Origin: Neostapfia colusana
Taxonomy: Eukaryota; Streptophyta; Magnoliopsida; Poales; Poaceae
Assembly: GCA_030760725.1 (NCBI GenBank)
Contig: JASWHV010000005.1
Coordinates: 29,149,241 to 29,213,240, forward strand
DNA length: 64,000 nucleotides
Direction: 5' to 3'
Shown: positions 32,862 through 44,600 of the stretch, piece after piece
Layout: each line of letters opens with the position of its first letter
How positions within the stretch are numbered: position 1 is the stretch's first letter
The notes under the pieces: generated by a model
What the model saw: only the letters and a program-made list of their open reading frames with translations
Databases searched by the model: none
What the model was told of the DNA's origin: nothing
Program-made: the position numbers and the translations under genes

Positions 32862-35716
32862 CTAAGAGTCCCCGGACTCCCGATGAAACCTAGAGGCCAC
32901 GAGGGCAGCCACGTCTTCGACCTCGGCCCTGGCAGCTTCCTCCCGATCGGCAGCGGGTCCTAGACGGACTGGCCCCAGAGAAAAGGAAGGGTCCCGGCTC
33001 CGGAAGCACGCCAATATGTGCATAGCGACCTCCTTCGCAAGACCCCGACCTTCCACTTCAAGCTCGTCGGCGATCACCGCATCGAGCTGACCTAGTTTGT
33101 CGCTGATGGACTCAAGTGCCGGGATCGCTTCGGAGATCGGCCACGCCGGTGCCTCCATCTGCATAGGGCTGAAACCATAAGGAGCCAAGGCGGACCCCAC
33201 CTTGGCAATAAAGCCCCAGACTGCCTGGGTCTCGGCAGACCGCACGGGCTGGAGTTTCTCTACCTCTTGGCAAGCCACCAGCTCGCGATCCACCGCCGCC
33301 TGGTGCTCTGGGAGAACTGCTCCTCCCTCACGGCAACAGCCGACTCACGGAGCTCCAGCTCCTCGGTCCGAGCCCTTAGCTCCCCCACCTTGGTCCTCAA
33401 CCGGGCGGTGGTCTTCTCCTCCTCGGCCGCTGCAGCGCGTTCCCGATCGGCGACGGCGCACTCTCGGCGAGCTACCTGCAGCCGCAACTCCTCCGCGGCG
33501 GCGGAACGCTCCTCGGCTTTGGCTTCAACGTGGGCCAGAGCCTCGCGGTAGGAGGCACGGAGCCGCAGGGTCTCTGACTCCAAGCGGCTAATGGCCTTCT
33601 TCTGAGTGACAAGCAGAGCACTCATGGCCTCGAGCCTTGACTGCCTCGAGTCAAGGTCCGCCTTAGCCTCCTGGGCCCGCTGCTGCCAGCTGAGAAGGCG
33701 TTCCCTCTCGCCGGCCAGCGCCCCCCGCTCCTGCTCGAAGGCGGATTGGATCTGCCGGGCGCTGGCCTGGACACACCCCAGGGCATCCCACACGGGCGCC
33801 GGGACAGAGGGGACAGAAGTCACGCCCCTGACCCCCCCCCCCCCCGTCGAGTCTAGGACCGGCGGAGGCGCCGGGGCCTCAGCAACCAGACTGGGGCGCT
33901 GTCCTATGGAGGCCAGGGGGCCAGCAGGCGCACCTACAGCGGCCCTCCCGGTCTCAGGACCGGATTTCTGGGCTGGTGAAGGAGGGCGGATAGGAGCGGG
34001 GGCGGCCACCACGGAGGGTGAACTCGCTGGCACAGAGGAGGCCCCCGTCGATTTGGGGACCATGGGAGCCACCACGGTTCCCAGACGCTGTGGCGCGGAG
34101 CCTCCGTCGGTTGAAGACGGCCGGGTAAGAGGCCCGCCCCCGGCAGCTGGTCGGTCCCTGCAAGAAAAGAAAGCTCTCAGGCTAAGAGAGGAGACGAGAA
34201 CACTGCTCCTACAAGCCAGAAGGAGCAACACTTACTGGGCTGCATGAGCGCTCCAACGGGCTTGCAGCACCGGCCTCTGGGCTGTAGTTGAACCGCCGGG
34301 ACCTGCGGTTGGAATAGTCACAGGACGTGACGCCTGGATCCCCGGCACACTCGCCGCCGTTGCCCCACCAGCATCTGTCCTAGAAACCCCTCCGCTTGAG
34401 GGAGGATGACGAGGTGCTTGGGTTACTTTGGACTGCCGCTGTCCGGGGAGAGACCCGCTGGGAAGGGACACTCGGGGCCTCTTCGGGTCGCCACCTGATG
34501 GACCAGCACCCCCGGGAGATGGGTGCGAGGGTGCTCCGGCACCCTGACTTGGTGCAGGCGGCGCCCTCGGAGGAGACCGGGCGCGTTTCTTCTCTGGATG
34601 CCCAGGGGCCAGCTCCTTCCCCTTCCCTTTGTCGGCGGCTTGAGTTCCGTCGGCTCTTGGGAAGGGTTGGGCAGCAGCAGACGCCTCGTGCCCTGATCCG
34701 GAGCGCTCGGTTCCTGGGATCGTAATACCCCGGAAGGCATCCCCGACCTGCCGAACGGCGATCCCGATGTCGTCAAGGTTCGGCATCTTCCGCAGGAGCT
34801 CCGACCTCCTCTGTGGCTCCAAGAAGAGGGGGGTGGCAGAGGGCGGAAGGGCGGGGTCGCCACTGGGAATGTAGTCACCGCTCACCTTGCCCACCATCTC
34901 GTACAGCTCCTCGTCGGAAGGGTCAGAGCCGGGGGCCCTCTCCAGCCTGGTACAGTCCTGCTCGCCAGTATAGTACCATGCTGGGCGACTGCGCTGCTGC
35001 AAGGGTGCAATACGATGCGACATGAAGTCCATCAGCACCATCAGAGACGTCAGCCCCTCGTTGGCCAAGAACCGTATCGGCTCCAAGACCGGGGCGTACT
35101 CCTGCTCCAGCTCAGGGATCTCCTCCCAGAAGCGACGATCGGTGGTTGGGCTGGCGGTCGGGAGTTGTAGGCGATCGTGCTCGTCGGTCTGCACTACCAC
35201 CCAGCTCTTCCTCCAGTTTTCCCACCTTGATGCGCTGAAGGGCAGAAGGTACCCAGAGACCTTTGGGTCCTTGCAGCGGTGCTGGAAGTAGTATGCCCCC
35301 ATCTGAGTCTTCGAGCCGCGCCCAGTCGTCCGCAACACAAAGAAATAGTGGAAGAGCGTCACAGAAGCGTGCACCCCCACAAACATCTCACAGAAGTGGA
35401 CGAAGACAGCAGCCATTGCCAAGGAGTTGGGAGAAAGATGGTGGAATTGGAGCCCATATGTATCCAGCAGTGTGACAAAGAAGGAAGAAATCGGCGGAAC
35501 GAACCCCGCCAGAGCATAAGCAGTGAAGAAGGCCATCTCCCCCTTTTCCAGGATCAGGGGGAGAGATCCCCGGCGAAGCCGGTGTTTCTGTTCTTCCATG
35601 CGCCAGCCCAGCAGCCTGCGCACTGGCCCAAGCTCGGAGGAACGAACGAGGCGCGTCGGGAGCAAGTTGGAAGCCATGGCAAAAGAGAGCACAAGGACAA
35701 GAAAGCCGAGGCGCAA
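32862..35716 (-). pseudogene. Antisense ORF of Z: PF04195-type domain plus coiled coil
   Basis: It is encoded opposite to gag-pol, between pol and the 3' LTR, as known for several Tat-lineage elements. The first segment (35716-34232, 494 codons; likely true start ATG at 35677, MASNLLPTRL) contains the Pfam 'putative gypsy type transposon' signature: LEKGEMAFFTAYALAGF, a YGLQFHHLSPNS block and FCEMFVGV. A Pro/Ser/Gly-rich tail with several basic stretches follows. The second segment (34231-33260) is Pro/Ala-rich, then a long Glu/Arg/Ala coiled coil. The last segment (33293-32862) is in another frame and looks helical. Joining them needs a 78-bp intron and/or frameshift corrections, so this copy is probably decayed. 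The function is unknown; a regulatory role has been suggested for such ORFs but is not shown here. Confidence 0.75.
34158..34235 (-). other. Candidate intron in the antisense ORF
   Basis: On the minus strand GTAAGTG at 34235 follows the 494-codon segment, and TTTTCTTGCAG ends at 34158. Both fit plant splice consensus, and the interval is short and T-rich. Exact joining places exon 2 in a frame that stops at about 33954, not in the long coiled-coil frame, so a frameshift or another boundary must be assumed. Confidence 0.45.
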
Positions 35717-36172
35717 GAGTTCAAGGGAAGAACGAGCGCTAGGAAATGCGAAGGGAAGCCGCGATGCGGGTAAGATCCCCTTTTAAAACTTTCCAGGAAC
35801 GATTCGAGGTGATTCAAAAATCTTCGAGTACATCGCATCGGCGACCGCATTATCTCTGAGACCGGGCGCCGATGACAAGTGGACCCAAGCCGCACAACTG
35901 AAGCGGTGGGTCAAGGAGTCAGTCTCCCTAGAAGACAAGCCGGCAAGGCGCTTCGGCGGTTCCGGAAGAAAGCGCTGCGACGTACAGGGATGGCAGCCTT
36001 GGGAACCGCCACAGTAAAGATAACCATCAAGTGGGTGCACGCTCCCACGATCCCGCGACTGTTCGTGCTCCGACAGCGATCAATGCGGGACTTAGAGAAA
36101 GTGCACGGATCAGAAGAGACGGAGGTTCCACCTCGGGGACGCTATCTCCCCCGAGATGGGCCCGGGGGCCAC
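35717..36172 (+). other. Z 3' end before the LTR, with polypurine tract
   Basis: Non-coding on the plus strand; it would be the upstream region of the antisense ORF. Positions 36010-36172 closely match B 6277-6440 (reverse). The last bases GGGCCCGGGGGCCAC form the presumed polypurine tract before the LTR. Confidence 0.7.
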
Positions 36173-37247
36173 TGTCAGTACCCGCGATATGGGGTACCCC
36201 CGCGCACAGGTGAAAATGCCTAAGGAACTCGCCCTTCTCCGCAGGGAGAGCTCCGAAGGCGCCACGCGTCCGGCAGGGCCGGACCTCCCACTCCTCAGAG
36301 AAGAGCTCCGGGCTCGGCACGTGGCCTGCAGAAGCCAGGCCTCCCCCCTCCGCGGGGAGAGGTCCGAAGGCGCCACGTGTCCAGCGGGGCCGGACCTCCC
36401 TCTCCTCAGAGAGGGGCTCCGGGCTCGCCACGTGGCCAACAGAAGCCGGACCTCCCCCTCCGCGGGGAGAGGTCCGAAGGCTCCACGTGTCCTGCGGGGC
36501 CGGACCTCCCTCTTCACTGAGGAGGGCTCCGGTCCGCCACGTGGCCAGCAGAACAGCGCTGCCTGCCCCCGAGCAGTAGGCAGCGGGCGTAAAGATGCCC
36601 CATACCTTGCCCGTACAAGGTATTCAAGGCCCGCGCCTTCCCGAGACGCAGAGCACGCCTCTATCAGGTGTCGTTGCTCCCAGTCGCATCACAGACTGGC
36701 GCGCACTGTCAGAGCCTGCCAGCCAATAAACGCAGCGACAAGACACCCCATGCCGCCCCCGCCGTCATCAACCACTACGACTAGCATGCGGCATGGGCAG
36801 GGCTGCAGGACGAAGACTCAGAAGTCTTCGCCAGAGACAACTACTGGCATAACTGCAGATACGGTAGATAACAGTCAATCTCCCCGGGACCACCTGTCGG
36901 GTCCTGGGCCCCCCTTGTAAGCCACACAAGCCATGGGCTATAAAAGGCTCGGGTAGGCAACGTTAGCAAGGGTTCGCACTCCCGCAACTCATACGCTAGA
37001 CTTCAGTCATCCCCAAGCTCAGGACTCCGGTTCTGAGCAACAAGCAATACAGCGAGCTCCATAGCTCGCCGTGGACGTAGGGTTTTACGCTCCGGTGGCC
37101 TGAACCACGTAAAACTCGCCGTGTCAAGCTCTTCCTAACTCGTCCATACGCTCAAGCTCTCCGCAAGCGACTAGCCCCACTGAAAAAAGAACCTCCGCGG
37201 GCTGCCCAGTGCAGGCCCGGGGGAAGTGTCGACCGAACACTTCGACA
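36173..37247 (+). repeat. Z 3' LTR (Tat)
   Basis: A 1075-bp LTR starting TGTCAGTACC and ending ACTTCGACA. A G-box array covers about 36250-36550 and TATAAAAGG lies at 36939-36947. The terminal stem-loop GAAGTGT/ACACTTC is at 37223-37243. The next bases (CCTTC) are minus-strand RNase H of element C, so Z's duplication would be CCTTC, with the other copy left of the window. Confidence 0.9.
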
Positions 37248-39019
37248 CCTTCGTTGGCGTCCACTCAGCCACGAAGTCATCCAGCGCTTGGCTTTTGACT
37301 GCATGGCGAGGAAGGAAGTCCAGCTCAAACTCCGCCAGCTCCACTGCCCATTTAGCGACATTGCCAGTCGCATGGGGCTGTGAAGGATCGTCTTCAGTGG
37401 ATAGGAGGTGACCACCGAGACCCGGTTGGCCTGAAAGCAGTGGCGGAGCTTCCTGGACGCCACGAGCACTGCATACAGCAGCTTGTGCACCTCCAGGTAC
37501 CTTGTCTTGGCGTCATGGAGGACTTTGGTTATGTAGTAGACAGGCCTCTGGATGGTCCGGACCCTCTCTCTCTCAGGTCAGAGAGGTCTTCATCCATTGC
37601 CTCAGGCCTGCCGGAGGTGAGTGGGTCCAGGGGGGCCTCTGGGAGTTGGGACTCGAAGGCTCCTAAACCGCCTTGGCCTTCCGGGAGGTCCCAATGGTTT
37701 TCCGGGAGCTCCAGGAGGTCCCGCTGGATCTCCGGGAGGTCCCGTTGGGCCCCCAGGGGGGTCCCGTTGGACCTCCGGGAGGTTGTTTTGGAGGTCCGGG
37801 GGTCCGCCCCGGACCTCTGGGAGGTTGTCTTGGATGTCCGGAAGGCCGTCCTGGACCTCCGGGAGGTTGTCTTGGGGGTCCGGGAGGCTGTCTTGGACCT
37901 CCGGGGTTTCCTGGCGTCTGTCTCCCACTACCGGAGCAGGCTGTGATGACAAGGGGTCTGGCCGCTCTGCAACACTTCAGTTGTCGCCGCGACGTAGAGC
38001 AACAAACGCTCTCCGGGCTCGGGGGCTACCATGATAGGTAGGGTCGTCAGGAGTTGCTTCAACTCATAGAATGCTTCTTCTTCTTCGTCAGTCCAGGCAA
38101 ATGGACCGGATTTGTGCAGGAGCATAAAGAAGGGGAGCGCTCGCTCTGCTAGCGTTGGTATAAACCGACTCAGCGCGGCTAGGCATCCGGTGAGTTTCTG
38201 GACTTCTTTGATGCGGGCGGGAGGCCGCATCAAGTTGATGGCCTTGATCTTCTCTGGGTTGGCCTCAATTCCTCGGTGTGAGACCAGGAATCCTAAGAGT
38301 TTCCCAAAGGATACGCCGAACACACATTTGTCGGGGTTCAGCTTGGTGCGCGTGGAGCGCAATTTGTCAAAGACTAAGGCTAGGTTATCTAACAAGGATG
38401 AACTCTGCCTGACCTTGACAACGATGTCATCGACATACACCTCAACTAAGTCTCTTATTAACTCTCCAAAAGTTTTGTGCATTGCACATACAAAGGTGGG
38501 GAGAGCATTCTTTAGGCCATAAGGCATAGAGACATAACAATACAGGCCATCTACTGTGATGAAGGAGGTGTGCTCTTCATCTTCTCTAGACATTGGGATC
38601 TAATGGAAACCCGAGTAGGCGTCTAGGAAGCACATCATATCGCAGCCTGATGTCGAGTCTACTATTTGATCTATTCTAGGGAGAGGGAATGGATCTTTGG
38701 GACATGCCTTATTGAGACTGGTGTAGTCGATGCACATCCGGAGCTTCACACCGGCCTTCAGGACAACGACGGGGTTCGCCAACCACCGGGGGTGATGGAC
38801 TTCCCGTATGAATCCAGCATCCAGCAGCTTCTTGATCTCTTCTCGGATGAAGTTCTGCCGCTCGATGGACTGCTTGCGAGGCTTCTGTTGGACAGGCCGG
38901 GCGTCGGGGAAGATCTTCAAGTGGTGCTCAATCACCTCCCTAGTGATCCCTGTCATCTGCAACGGCTTCCATGCAAACACGTCGACGTTGTGCCGGAGGA
39001 AGGTGATGAGCGCGCCTTC
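37248..39019 (-). pseudogene. C pol: RT and partial RNase H, with stop and frameshift
   Basis: It follows the conserved TAG (39020-39022) in frame, with VFAWKPLQMTG. RT motifs CIDYTSLNKACPKD, FLDAYSGFH and VEVYVDDIVVKV are present. TAG at 38600-38602 replaces a Gln codon right after FLDAYSGFH. Near 37960-37975 about 19-20 bp present in B are missing, which shifts the frame before the heptapeptide repeats. The RNase H segment with YLEVHKLLYAVLVASRKLRH (about 37430-37500) is recognisable. The gene is cut at 37248 by Z. Confidence 0.85.
37680..37905 (-). repeat. Heptapeptide-repeat array in C RNase H
   Basis: Units such as LPDPQDN, LPEVQDG, LPDIQDN, LPEVRGG, PPDLQNN, LPEVQRD, PPGGPTG and PPGDPAG occur in tandem at 21-bp periodicity. 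The number and order of units differ from B, showing expansion and contraction between copies. Confidence 0.8.
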
Positions 39020-41565
39020 CTATTTGCTATCCAGGCCCCCGGCTACCCGGGTGGTCTGGGCAGCGTCAGCGCCGATTTGGATGACCTTCAGGGGGATGTC
39101 GCCCTCGTCAAGGGGTTGCACACGGGGTGCAGTGGTAGAGGCACGGTGGCGTGCACTCGGGTGGAGCCGGTCTGGTTCCGCACCGCCAGGGGCTGGTGCT
39201 CGTGCTGTCGCAAGTGCCTGGACCTTTTCCAAGGCCGACACTGCAGCAGTGCAGTCTCCACGAATCCTGAGGATGCCTGTTGGTGTAGGCATCTTTAAGA
39301 CGAGGTAGCCGTAGTGGGCTGCTGCCATGAACCGGTACAGGGCTGGCCTGCCGATTATGGCATTGAAGGGGAGGTCGATCTCCGCTACGTCGAACAGAAT
39401 GTACCCTGTCCGATAGCTGTCCGGTACCCCAAAGGTCACCGGAAGGCTGATGTTGCCGTAGGGGACGACTTGTCCCGGCCCTACCCCTGAGAACGGGCTC
39501 GACGGGGTGAGCTTGGCCATCGGGATCTGCAGCTTCTGGAAAGCTGCGCGGCTGATGAGGTTCAGCCCAGCTCCGCCATCTACCAAAACGTGGTACATCC
39601 TCACGTTGGCGATGGTGGGCGCTACTAAGAGCGATAGTTGGCCGGCCCCAGCCATGTTCCTGGGGCAGTCGGTGGCATCGAAGCTGATGGGGGTTCCCAT
39701 CCACTTGAGGTGCGGTGCGGCACCTGGGAGTGGAGCCACCGATGCTACCGCTCGGCGCAAAGTCTTAACTGCGCTTCGGGACGAGGGGTCAGCGGACCCG
39801 CCGTAGATGACGTAGAGCCTCTTTCGACGCTCGTCATCACTGGAGCTAGAGTCCTCATGGTTGCGCACCGCCTTCACGGCGCGCTGAGGCTCCTGGAACT
39901 CCACTTGGTGGTCATCGTTGTCTGGGGCGTCGGCCTTCTGCTTGCCCTCCCTTTGACGGAAGGGTGGGGCATCTGTCCGCAGCTGCTTCCCTTTGCGGAA
40001 GCACTCCGCGAGCTTCTGAATCTCCCGGCACTCGGCAGCAGTATGGTGACAGCTGCCGTGCACGGGGCATAGCTCGCCTTGGTCACCATCTGGGGCTGGT
40101 GACTGTCGCTGCCTTTTGTCGGGGCGCGGCCCCCGAGCTCCACTGGGCGCCGCTGCTGCAGCAACGGGAGCCGTGGCCGGTGACTTCATCTTGCCACCGC
40201 CCCGGTTCTTGGTCTTCTTGCTGCCTCCATAGGAAGCAGTGCCAGATCCGGGCTGTCCTCCTGACTCGGAGGCTGGCAGGGAGTGCCAGTTCCGCCCTTC
40301 TGCTGCTCTGGCGCACTTGTCCGCCAGGCTGAAGAGCTCTGAGATGTCGCGGACCTCTCTGGTCGCGAGCTTCTCAAGCATCTTCTTGTCCCGGACGCCT
40401 TGCCAGAACGCCACCACCACAGAAGCATTTTGGATATGTGGGATGGTATTCCGTACCTGGGAGAACCGCTGGATGAAGGAGCACAGCGATTCCCCAGGTT
40501 GTTGCTGGATGGCGTGGAGGTCAAGCTCCGTGCCATGTCGGGTGTAGGAACTGCCGAAGTTGGCGGTGAACTGCCGGCAGAGCTCTCCCCAGGAGGTTAT
40601 GGAACCCTGGGGAAGGTTCATGAGCCAAGACCGGGCTGGGCCGGTCAAGGCGACGGGGAAGTAGTTGGCCATGACGGCCTCGTCCCCTCCTGCAGCAAGG
40701 ACGGTGGTGGAGTAGATCTGGAGGAACTCCGCCGGGTTGACGCTGCCGTCGTACTTCTTGGGCAGGTGCGGCCGAAACTTGCGCGGCCACCTCGCGAAGC
40801 GAAGGTGGGGCGCCAGGGCCGCACATCCTGCTCCTGTTGCTGCAGGCGTTGGTGCCGCGAATGCTTGGTTCGCTGCTGGCACTGTGTACCCCGGTATGGG
40901 CAAGGCTACGCCATAGATCAGGGGCGCCGTTTGCAGGGCATATGGCTGTGGCATATGCTGCGTGGCGTATGCCTGGGGCAGAGATCGCGTGGCGAAGGTC
41001 TGCGCCTCAGCAGGGTCGAGGCTGACATCATGCTGTCGCCGGCCTCTTGGTTGCGACGCCTTTCTCGTCGTCGCTCGAGGAACACTCGGGCATCTTGGCC
41101 CAATTGGCATCGTTCCAGCTCTGTCCTCAGGTCCATCAATGGGAGCCTGGTGGAGCTGGAGTCTGCCTTCTACCCATCAACCGTTGGAGTGCGTGTCAGC
41201 GACACAGCCGGTTGGCCGGGGCGTCGTCCCCGTCAAAGTCGAGGGTTTGCGGCGGCGACGACAAGACGGTCTACTTCGCGAATCCACTGCTGGGTCGCTG
41301 CCTGAGGCGCGTCCCCAGCAGGTTGATTGCGCAGTAGAGCTCTTGCTGCAGCTAGCGCGCCCCCATGGGGAACGCTCAGCGCTGCAGAAGATCTCACGCT
41401 AGCTTGAGCCTGCATTGCCGGAGTCGGCGTTGCCGGAGTCGGCTGCTGGCTTCCAGCTTGCGCCGACACACTCCGTCCTGAGTGTGTCGACACGTATTCC
41501 CTGCAAGTCACGGTCCGTCGTGAACGCTGGGGAGGAGAGCTTGCCGCTGAAGGAAGCTTCGTCAT
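39020..41565 (-). pseudogene. C gag-protease with frameshifts in the N-terminal part
   Basis: It starts at the conserved ATG (41565, MTKLPSAASS). The Ala/Pro-rich N-terminal part runs open to about 41233. It then continues in other frames (MMDLRTELERC near 41139) before settling in the main frame from about 41070 to the TAG at 39020-39022. The main frame contains the Gag core (LRFARWPRKFRPHLPKKYDG), Cys/His cluster (CPVHGSCHHTAAEC) and protease (LVDGGAGLNLIS). At least two small indels separate it from A and B. Confidence 0.83.
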
Positions 41566-41605
41566 CTTCGTCAGCAGAAGCTCGTCGCGCAAGGGAAAAG
41601 CCCCC

Positions 41606-41621
41606 TACCTGCCGCGCCAAA
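41606..41621 (-). other. Primer-binding site of C
   Basis: The reverse complement reads TTTGGCGCGGCAGGTA, one base different from A and B. That change breaks the palindrome. Confidence 0.7.
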
Positions 41622-41634
41622 TGTCGAAGTGTGT
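41622..41634 (-). repeat. C 5' LTR, first piece (13 bp at its 3' end)
   Basis: TGTCGAAGTGTGT is the inner end of the C LTR. D is inserted after TGTGT (41630-41634); the LTR continues at 56824. Confidence 0.85.
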
Positions 41635-44600
41635 TGACACGACCCCATTGGTCCTGTTGAGCCAGGATCACGCTGAGGGGTGCTGCGTTGCACAGCACCG
41701 TATAACACACGTCAAAGGTGCAAAGCGGAAGCGGAAGTTTTATTACATAAACAAGTTTATGAACATGTTTACATCAAAATAAGTTCAGTCTACACTCGCG
41801 GTCGTAGACTAAGCATCAAGTGCACGTTCAGCCCTCGAACGTGTCCTTGCTAGCACACACGCACACTAACTCTGCGGCGTGCACGACTCCCACTCGACGG
41901 GGTTCCCCTCCTGGGGTTCCGTCTCCTCTTCGGGAGTCCCTTCCTCATAGAACCCTGCAAAAGCTTCAAACACAAGCAGTGAGCACGAAGGCTCAGCAAG
42001 TCTGACCCGTCTCACCTAAACATGGAACTTCTACATGAGGGTAATGGGTTGCATGAGGTAAAAATCATTTGCAAGGACTCGCCTAATTAGTAGAACCTTA
42101 CTTTCAAGTTTTAGCAGCAGGTTGTGGAGAACCTTACGCTAAGGCACATGAGAGAGCCGCAATCAAACAAGAAACGCATTTCTCTCATGTACTTTGCCCA
42201 AAGTTGAAAAGAACTTTAATTAGCTCTAAGCTACAGCATATCATTAACAATCACTGTCCATCTTTCAATCAGCAGCATTTTAACATGTGTCTAGCCTGTT
42301 CTTTCTACGTCACGGTACAGTGAACAAGTGGTACTCACTGACCGCGAGGGACGGCGATTATAATCGATTTACACCTGCAGGGTTACACGAACAACCCGTC
42401 ACGTACGCCCGTACTCGATGTTGCCTACAACAACCATCACGGACGCCGTACGCGACTACCTTTCACCCGTTAGCCAAATATTGAACCGGTCCCATCGTCC
42501 CGAGCAAGAGGTCTCTGCACGCGCATCTCTGTGCCGCCAGCCGATTTACACCTCGAGCTCTCAACCTACCCTCTGAACGACGGGCAATGCCTCAATACCC
42601 AGCTACCCGAGTTACATCAGTTTCCCGGTTCCCATATAGCCGGTAGGTCTTCGGTACTGTTCTAGCTTGTTCAACAGGCCCGCACACGGCTCGGTCCTCA
42701 ACCAACACAAGCGGAGCTACAGCACACAGGCCCCAAAGTCCTGCTGCCCTTACTCTCCGCTCGGTCTCATTTTCTTGCCATGTGTATCATGTGCTATCTC
42801 TACCCGAGCAATGTGCCTCTAGCCTATTCTCGCGAGTAGTTCCAACTACCCGACTTGTACCGAATCCTACTCTATCCTAGCAAAGCAGTAGCTAACGGGG
42901 TTTGCAATCCTAAACCCCAACCCATGGTTTTCTTGGCTATGCAGTGGGGTTTCCAAACAAAACTCTAATGCACAGAATAAAGGAAACAAGTATGTGCTCA
43001 AAACAATAAAAATTTGTAAAATGGTTAATGCAAACCGGAGCTTGCCTTGCTGCTCTTGGTCGTAGGCTAGCTGTTCCTCCGGAGTAACGAAGTCTAGGAC
43101 TTCGCGTTCCTCCTCGACCATAGCGACTACATGATAAGAGCAATGTATGTATTAATTTAAATGCATTTGTATTATCTTTGAAGTTGTGAAGTCTATAACC
43201 TTTGCTAGACAGACCTAATGACTGTGAAACTTTTACTGTGGCTTGGTTACAACCTAAACAGAGACTTGGTCAAGTTTTAGTTGCAGCAAAGCTCATTTGA
43301 GCCCTCCACAATTAATTATGTCCTTGACCTTAATTGGAACTCTTAGGGTGTTCTAGAAATTTTCATGAGACAAACTATGACTTTCTGAAAACTAGATTTT
43401 CAGAGGGTTCTAATGGAGTTGGTCTCACTTAATTTGGAAGTCCCTAACTAAAGATATGAGCTAAACAATTTCAGAGAAAATTCTGAAAATGTTTCTGAAC
43501 ATTTTCTATTTTCTCTGGAACAGTTTCACTAATCACACCATTAGGTGGATTAAATGAGCTCAAATGGATCTGAAATTTTTATGGTAGTTCGGGGATATTT
43601 TGGTGAATATCCCAGCAAAATTTCAGGATTTTCCTCCACAGGATTCTCCAGTTAAAATTCCTAACAGTTTAAATTTTGAGGAATTAATTCTGGAAAATTA
43701 AGGGTTTTCATGAAGTGAAACTTGATTTGGTGGAAAGTACTCGGAGAGCTGAATCCAGCAAAATTTGGTTCACTCAATTTGGAGCTTTCTAGCCAAAGTT
43801 ATAAGGATTTGAAGTTTGAACTGAAACTGAAATTCGGGAAAAAGTTTAAACTCTGGCTTGTGGGCCCCGCACACAGTGCGTCGTCTCCCTCCTCGCGCCA
43901 ACTGCGCGGCGGCGGCGATCTCCGGCGACCCTTGCCGGAACTGAGTACCCGGCCACCCCCCCCGGCCCGAAACTTGCCGCCTGCCCCTTTACTGACCCCC
44001 TGGACTCGATGGTGGGGTCGCCGGCCGCCGGCGATGACCGGAAACCCGTGCGCACCGATGACAGCACCTGCTAGGGTTCCGGTGAGGTCGGTCCCGCTCT
44101 CCCGTGCACCAAATCGACCGGAAATCGGTCGGAGAGCATCAGTAGAGCATGGGAAACACGAACCAGGGCTGGGTGGAAGCTAGAAATACCGGCAACTAGG
44201 CTCTCGACGGTGAGCCGAGGTGTTCAGCCATGGCGGCGGGGAAAACAGCCATATCATGGCCGATTCTCGATGGTTTTCTCTAATTCCAGTTCGAGCGTGG
44301 GCGCTATCGTGCGTAGAAGATACTAGGTAACGAGCTCGTCCAACCCTCGTGCATAGAGCACGAATTTCACCCGAAGGTGAGCTCGGTCCTTATGAACTGA
44401 TCAAGAGTAAATTTGGAAATTCTCGGCCGAGGGTTGATCAATCGCCAAACGGCTTTCGGCTACTCCATCTACATAAAATCACGCACCTTTCTTGTGTAGA
44501 GAAGAGGACGTGACAACGGCTGTGCCGTGCTGTCCACGGGAGCCCGATCGGCGGCAATGTTCGGCTCGCCGGAGAAATGGCTCGTACAGCTTGAGGACGC

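Larger units (their letters stand above)
37248..41634 (-). mobile_element. Element C (Tat, minus strand), central and 5' part
   Basis: This is the base layer of the nest. Reading leftwards from its 5' LTR remnant it has a primer site, gag-pro, TAG, RT, and part of RNase H, where Z interrupts it at 37248. Its 3' part must lie left of the window. The 5' LTR is split by D and truncated by E. Confidence 0.88.

Noticed and set aside
33606..34247. 213-codon plus-strand ORF
   Set aside because: It is the complement of the antisense-ORF coiled-coil region, where Glu/Arg/Ala codons leave the other strand open.
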